From: Muriicola jejuensis
GTDB taxonomy: Bacteria; Bacteroidota; Bacteroidia; Flavobacteriales; Flavobacteriaceae
DNA length: 64,000 nt
Direction of reading: 5' to 3'
Assembly (NCBI RefSeq): GCF_010671595.1
Contig: NZ_JAABOP010000003.1
Coordinates: 149,430-213,429 of the forward strand
Positions 62,595 to 64,000 of the stretch are shown one piece after another (positions within the stretch are counted from its first letter, which is position 1; the number at the start of each line of letters is the position of its first letter). Under the pieces are notes generated by a model that worked only from the letters and a program-made list of their open reading frames with translations, searched no databases and was not told the DNA's origin. A program made the position numbers and the translations under genes.

Positions 62595-62598
62595 TAAG

Positions 62599-62724
62599 AA
62601 CGGTCTCGGCTATTAGTAGTTGTGTGGGTTAGTACTTAGCTTTGCAAGTACACACCAAACTGAAAATCCTCGCAGATTTTCAGAAATAGTCAAGAACAAG
62701 CAATTACTTATAGCCATTGTTAGC
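62599..62724. repeat. Cassette-boundary palindrome A (attC-like)
   Basis: The left end reads AACGGTCTCGGCTAT and the right end ATAGCCATTGTTAGCA, so GGCTAT/ATAGCC pair. Inside lie a perfect 8-bp hairpin (62661-62668 with 62675-62682) and a 6-bp GTACTT/AAGTAC one. The same ends occur in element B. No protein-coding frame is convincing here. Confidence 0.65.
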
Positions 62725-62732
62725 AGTAGTTT

Positions 62733-62948
62733 TTACTCTAATTTCTTTAACATTTTTGGTTTGAATACACCACCTTCTAATTTAGTTCCATTAAACCATT
62801 GACAATATACATCTCCATCGCTACCACCACTATTTCTAAGGGCAAAATTTTCCATTTTTGTTAGTTCATCAGTTCCTAAAACGCCTTTTACTGTCATTTC
62901 TGGTCCACCAGAAATAAGTTGAACTTTGTCGCCTGCTTTATATTGCAT
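62733..62948 (-). CDS. YodC/DUF2158-like small protein
   Basis: This 71-residue protein has YKAGDKVQLISGGPEMTVKGVL at the start and DVYCQWFNGTKLEGGVFKPKMLKKL at the end. This matches the YodC/DUF2158 pattern (a short beta barrel with VYCQWF), a family of unknown function often found on mobile or accessory DNA. It follows the HEPN-like gene by 13 bases on the same strand, within the segment bracketed by palindromes A and B. Confidence 0.82.
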   Translation of the reverse strand: MQYKAGDKVQLISGGPEMTVKGVLGTDELTKMENFALRNSGGSDGDVYCQWFNGTKLEGGVFKPKMLKKLE

Positions 62949-62961
62949 ATTTTATCTTTTA

Positions 62962-63618
62962 CTATGCAGGAATTCTTGAAATGAATTCTCGAATACTCGC
63001 AATTAATAATATTACTTGGTCAATATTGTATTCTTTGTAGTTGCCATGAGCTGCTTTATTTCTTAGGTCAAGCCAAGCCGTCACGTTTTTTTGATCAAGC
63101 ACGGAGTAAACATTTGCTTTTGCTAAGTCCGCGTTTAGTTTGTCGGCTTTAACTGGTTTGCCATTAACTTCAACTGGAATAGAATTTTTTATAGCTAACT
63201 TTTTTAAATGGCTTTCCAACGTTGAACCTGCTAATACAGCAGAAGGGTCTTTGTATTTGTTATCGCAAAGATGTTGAGCCATTTCTAAAAAGTCAGCAAA
63301 TATGTCTGCGTGAACTAACTCAGCAAGATTTTGCATATAACCATCTGCAATGTCGTCACGAAGAGCAAGTAATACACCAAGTACAGATGATGTATGTAAA
63401 TGCAAATGAGGGTCTTTTATAATAATTCGTTCTATTTCTTGGCTATATGTTGAATTTATTCCTGTAATCCTATTAATCGCTGAAATTGCTCTTGTTACCA
63501 AACTCTGTCTATCAGTTTTTGGTAAGTCACTTAAATCATTGTGCTTTGATTTATTTTGCATATCACGATGAATATCCAGCAATGTGTCAAGTTGTTTTAT
63601 AAATATCCTATAGTCCAT
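62962..63618 (-). CDS. HEPN-like protein of unknown function
   Basis: This 218-residue helical protein has a C-terminal half with the form of HEPN domains: GSTLESHLKKLAIKN (about 131-145) and the RNKAAHGNY motif with Arg186 and His191, an R-N-x3-H pattern that is the ribonuclease site in this superfamily. The N-terminal half has no known fold. Such proteins act in toxin-antitoxin, abortive infection and RNA-processing systems. Catalysis here is inferred from the motif alone. Base composition is markedly AT-rich compared with the core genes. Confidence 0.6.
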   Translation of the reverse strand: MDYRIFIKQLDTLLDIHRDMQNKSKHNDLSDLPKTDRQSLVTRAISAINRITGINSTYSQEIERIIIKDPHLHLHTSSVLGVLLALRDDIADGYMQNLAELVHADIFADFLEMAQHLCDNKYKDPSAVLAGSTLESHLKKLAIKNSIPVEVNGKPVKADKLNADLAKANVYSVLDQKNVTAWLDLRNKAAHGNYKEYNIDQVILLIASIREFISRIPA

Positions 63619-63647
63619 TTTAGTCTTAACTCTGTCGTTTTAGAAAA

Positions 63648-63779
63648 TACTGCTAACGGTCTCGGCTATGGTTTGACGCCTGGAGGCGCCAACCTTTCCG
63701 TATTGTTTTGTTAATCTCTAAAATAGCAAATAATCCTAGACCTCAGAGGGCGATAAACCATAGCCGTTGTTGTAACACG
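63648..63779. repeat. Cassette-boundary palindrome B (attC-like)
   Basis: A perfect 12-bp inverted repeat (63663-63674 with 63755-63766) flanks a spacer with a CGCC-TGGA-GGCG hairpin at 63677-63688. It shares AACGGTCTCGGCTAT with element A. TACTGCTAAC at its left end is the exact complement of GTTAGCAGTA (62719-62728) at the right end of element A, so these bracket the two genes between. Confidence 0.7.
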
Positions 63780-64000
63780 TTATTTTTTAAGTTTTATATT
63801 TTTCAAATCCACTTTAAATGCTAATTCATTATCAATTTCAATTAATTCCCCATTTCGGTCATAAAATTCTACAATTGCAGTTTTGTTATCAATCAACTCC
63901 ATAACAGTTCCTGTAGTCCCAGTTTCTATCCCGTTTTGAAGGGTCTTCTTCGGGCTAACCTTTCTATAAAGCCATTTTTTTGCAATCCTTTTTCGTTCAA
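63780..64000 (-). CDS. Small AT-rich ORF, 5' end outside window
   Basis: A minus-strand frame is open from the window edge to a stop at 63780-63782 (73 codons visible). It reads ERKRIAKKWLYRKVSPKKTL, then GIETGTTGTVMELIDNKTAI and EFYDRNGELIEIDNELAF, ending KNIKLKK. The G-T-x-G-T-V followed by strands resembles small SH3-like DUF4926 proteins, but I am not sure of this. An internal ATG would give 40 codons. It begins the next cassette after palindrome B. Confidence 0.45.
   Translation of the reverse strand, partial: ERKRIAKKWLYRKVSPKKTLQNGIETGTTGTVMELIDNKTAIVEFYDRNGELIEIDNELAFKVDLKNIKLKK

Noticed and set aside
62599..63779. Classical integron with attC sites
   Set aside because: No integrase is present, and the core sites deviate from the GTTRRRY/RYYYAAC consensus, so only an attC-like label is used.
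1..64000. CRISPR arrays, tRNA or rRNA genes, insertion sequences
   Set aside because: No regularly spaced direct repeats, cloverleaf sequences, transposase frames or terminal-repeat pairs were found on reading.

Overview
The window is a stretch of chromosome from a member of the Flavobacteriaceae (Bacteroidota), most likely marine. The basis is the gene families: a SusC-style TonB-dependent receptor with an N-terminal carboxypeptidase-regulatory domain, BatA, TIGR02757, DUF4834, DUF6146 and DUF6787 proteins, and a LuxC-like acyl-CoA reductase beside serC/serA. Start codons lack Shine-Dalgarno sequences, and TAnnTTTG promoter elements (the Bacteroidota -7 box) sit about 17-22 bases upstream of many starts. 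Base composition is close to balanced over most of the window and becomes clearly AT-rich in the last 1.4 kb. No tRNA, rRNA, insertion sequence or CRISPR array was seen. Genus cannot be fixed from this sequence.

Layout. 1-7.5 kb: a cut-off DUF1508-type gene, ybaB, an S9A oligopeptidase, then a cysteine-synthase-fold PLP enzyme followed by an alpha-oxoamine synthase; this pair is a candidate start of the capnine/sulfonolipid pathway. 7.5-13 kb: a tight operon for cell-surface polysaccharide (DUF4834, YfhO, GT4 glycosyltransferase, Wzx-type flippase). 13-20.6 kb: an Arg/Tyr-rich secreted protein, uvrA, two duplicated sigma-factor units each followed by a 47-residue protein, a cysteine-free endonuclease III and a BCP-type peroxiredoxin. 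20.7-32.7 kb: a large conserved protein of unknown function, an MBL-fold hydrolase, an operon with BatA and a dihydroorotase homologue that has lost its metal ligands, then secreted hydrolases and lipoproteins.

32.7-41.5 kb: a TIGR02757-CPBP-LolD operon, folE, and a minus-strand block luxC-like / serC / serA / DUF937 / DUF6146 / DUF6787 with a divergent 2[4Fe-4S] ferredoxin. 41.5-47.8 kb: a carboxypeptidase-regulatory-domain protein, an agmatinase-type ureohydrolase, a TonB receptor and ychF. 47.9-54.1 kb: parE-parC, TerC, a small lipoprotein and an XRE regulator. 54.4-62.6 kb: M14 peptidase, Lrp/AsnC regulator, DinB-like protein, aroB, proline dehydrogenase, alanine dehydrogenase and tsaE. 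62.6-64 kb: an AT-rich accessory segment in which small ORFs are separated by about 130-bp imperfect palindromes, like a gene-cassette array. It carries a YodC-like protein, a HEPN-like protein and a third ORF that leaves the window.

Most of the window is ordinary core genome. The parts most worth a second look are the PLP-enzyme pair, the duplicated sigma/47-residue module, the catalytically dead dihydroorotase homologue in the BatA operon, and the cassette-like array at the right edge.
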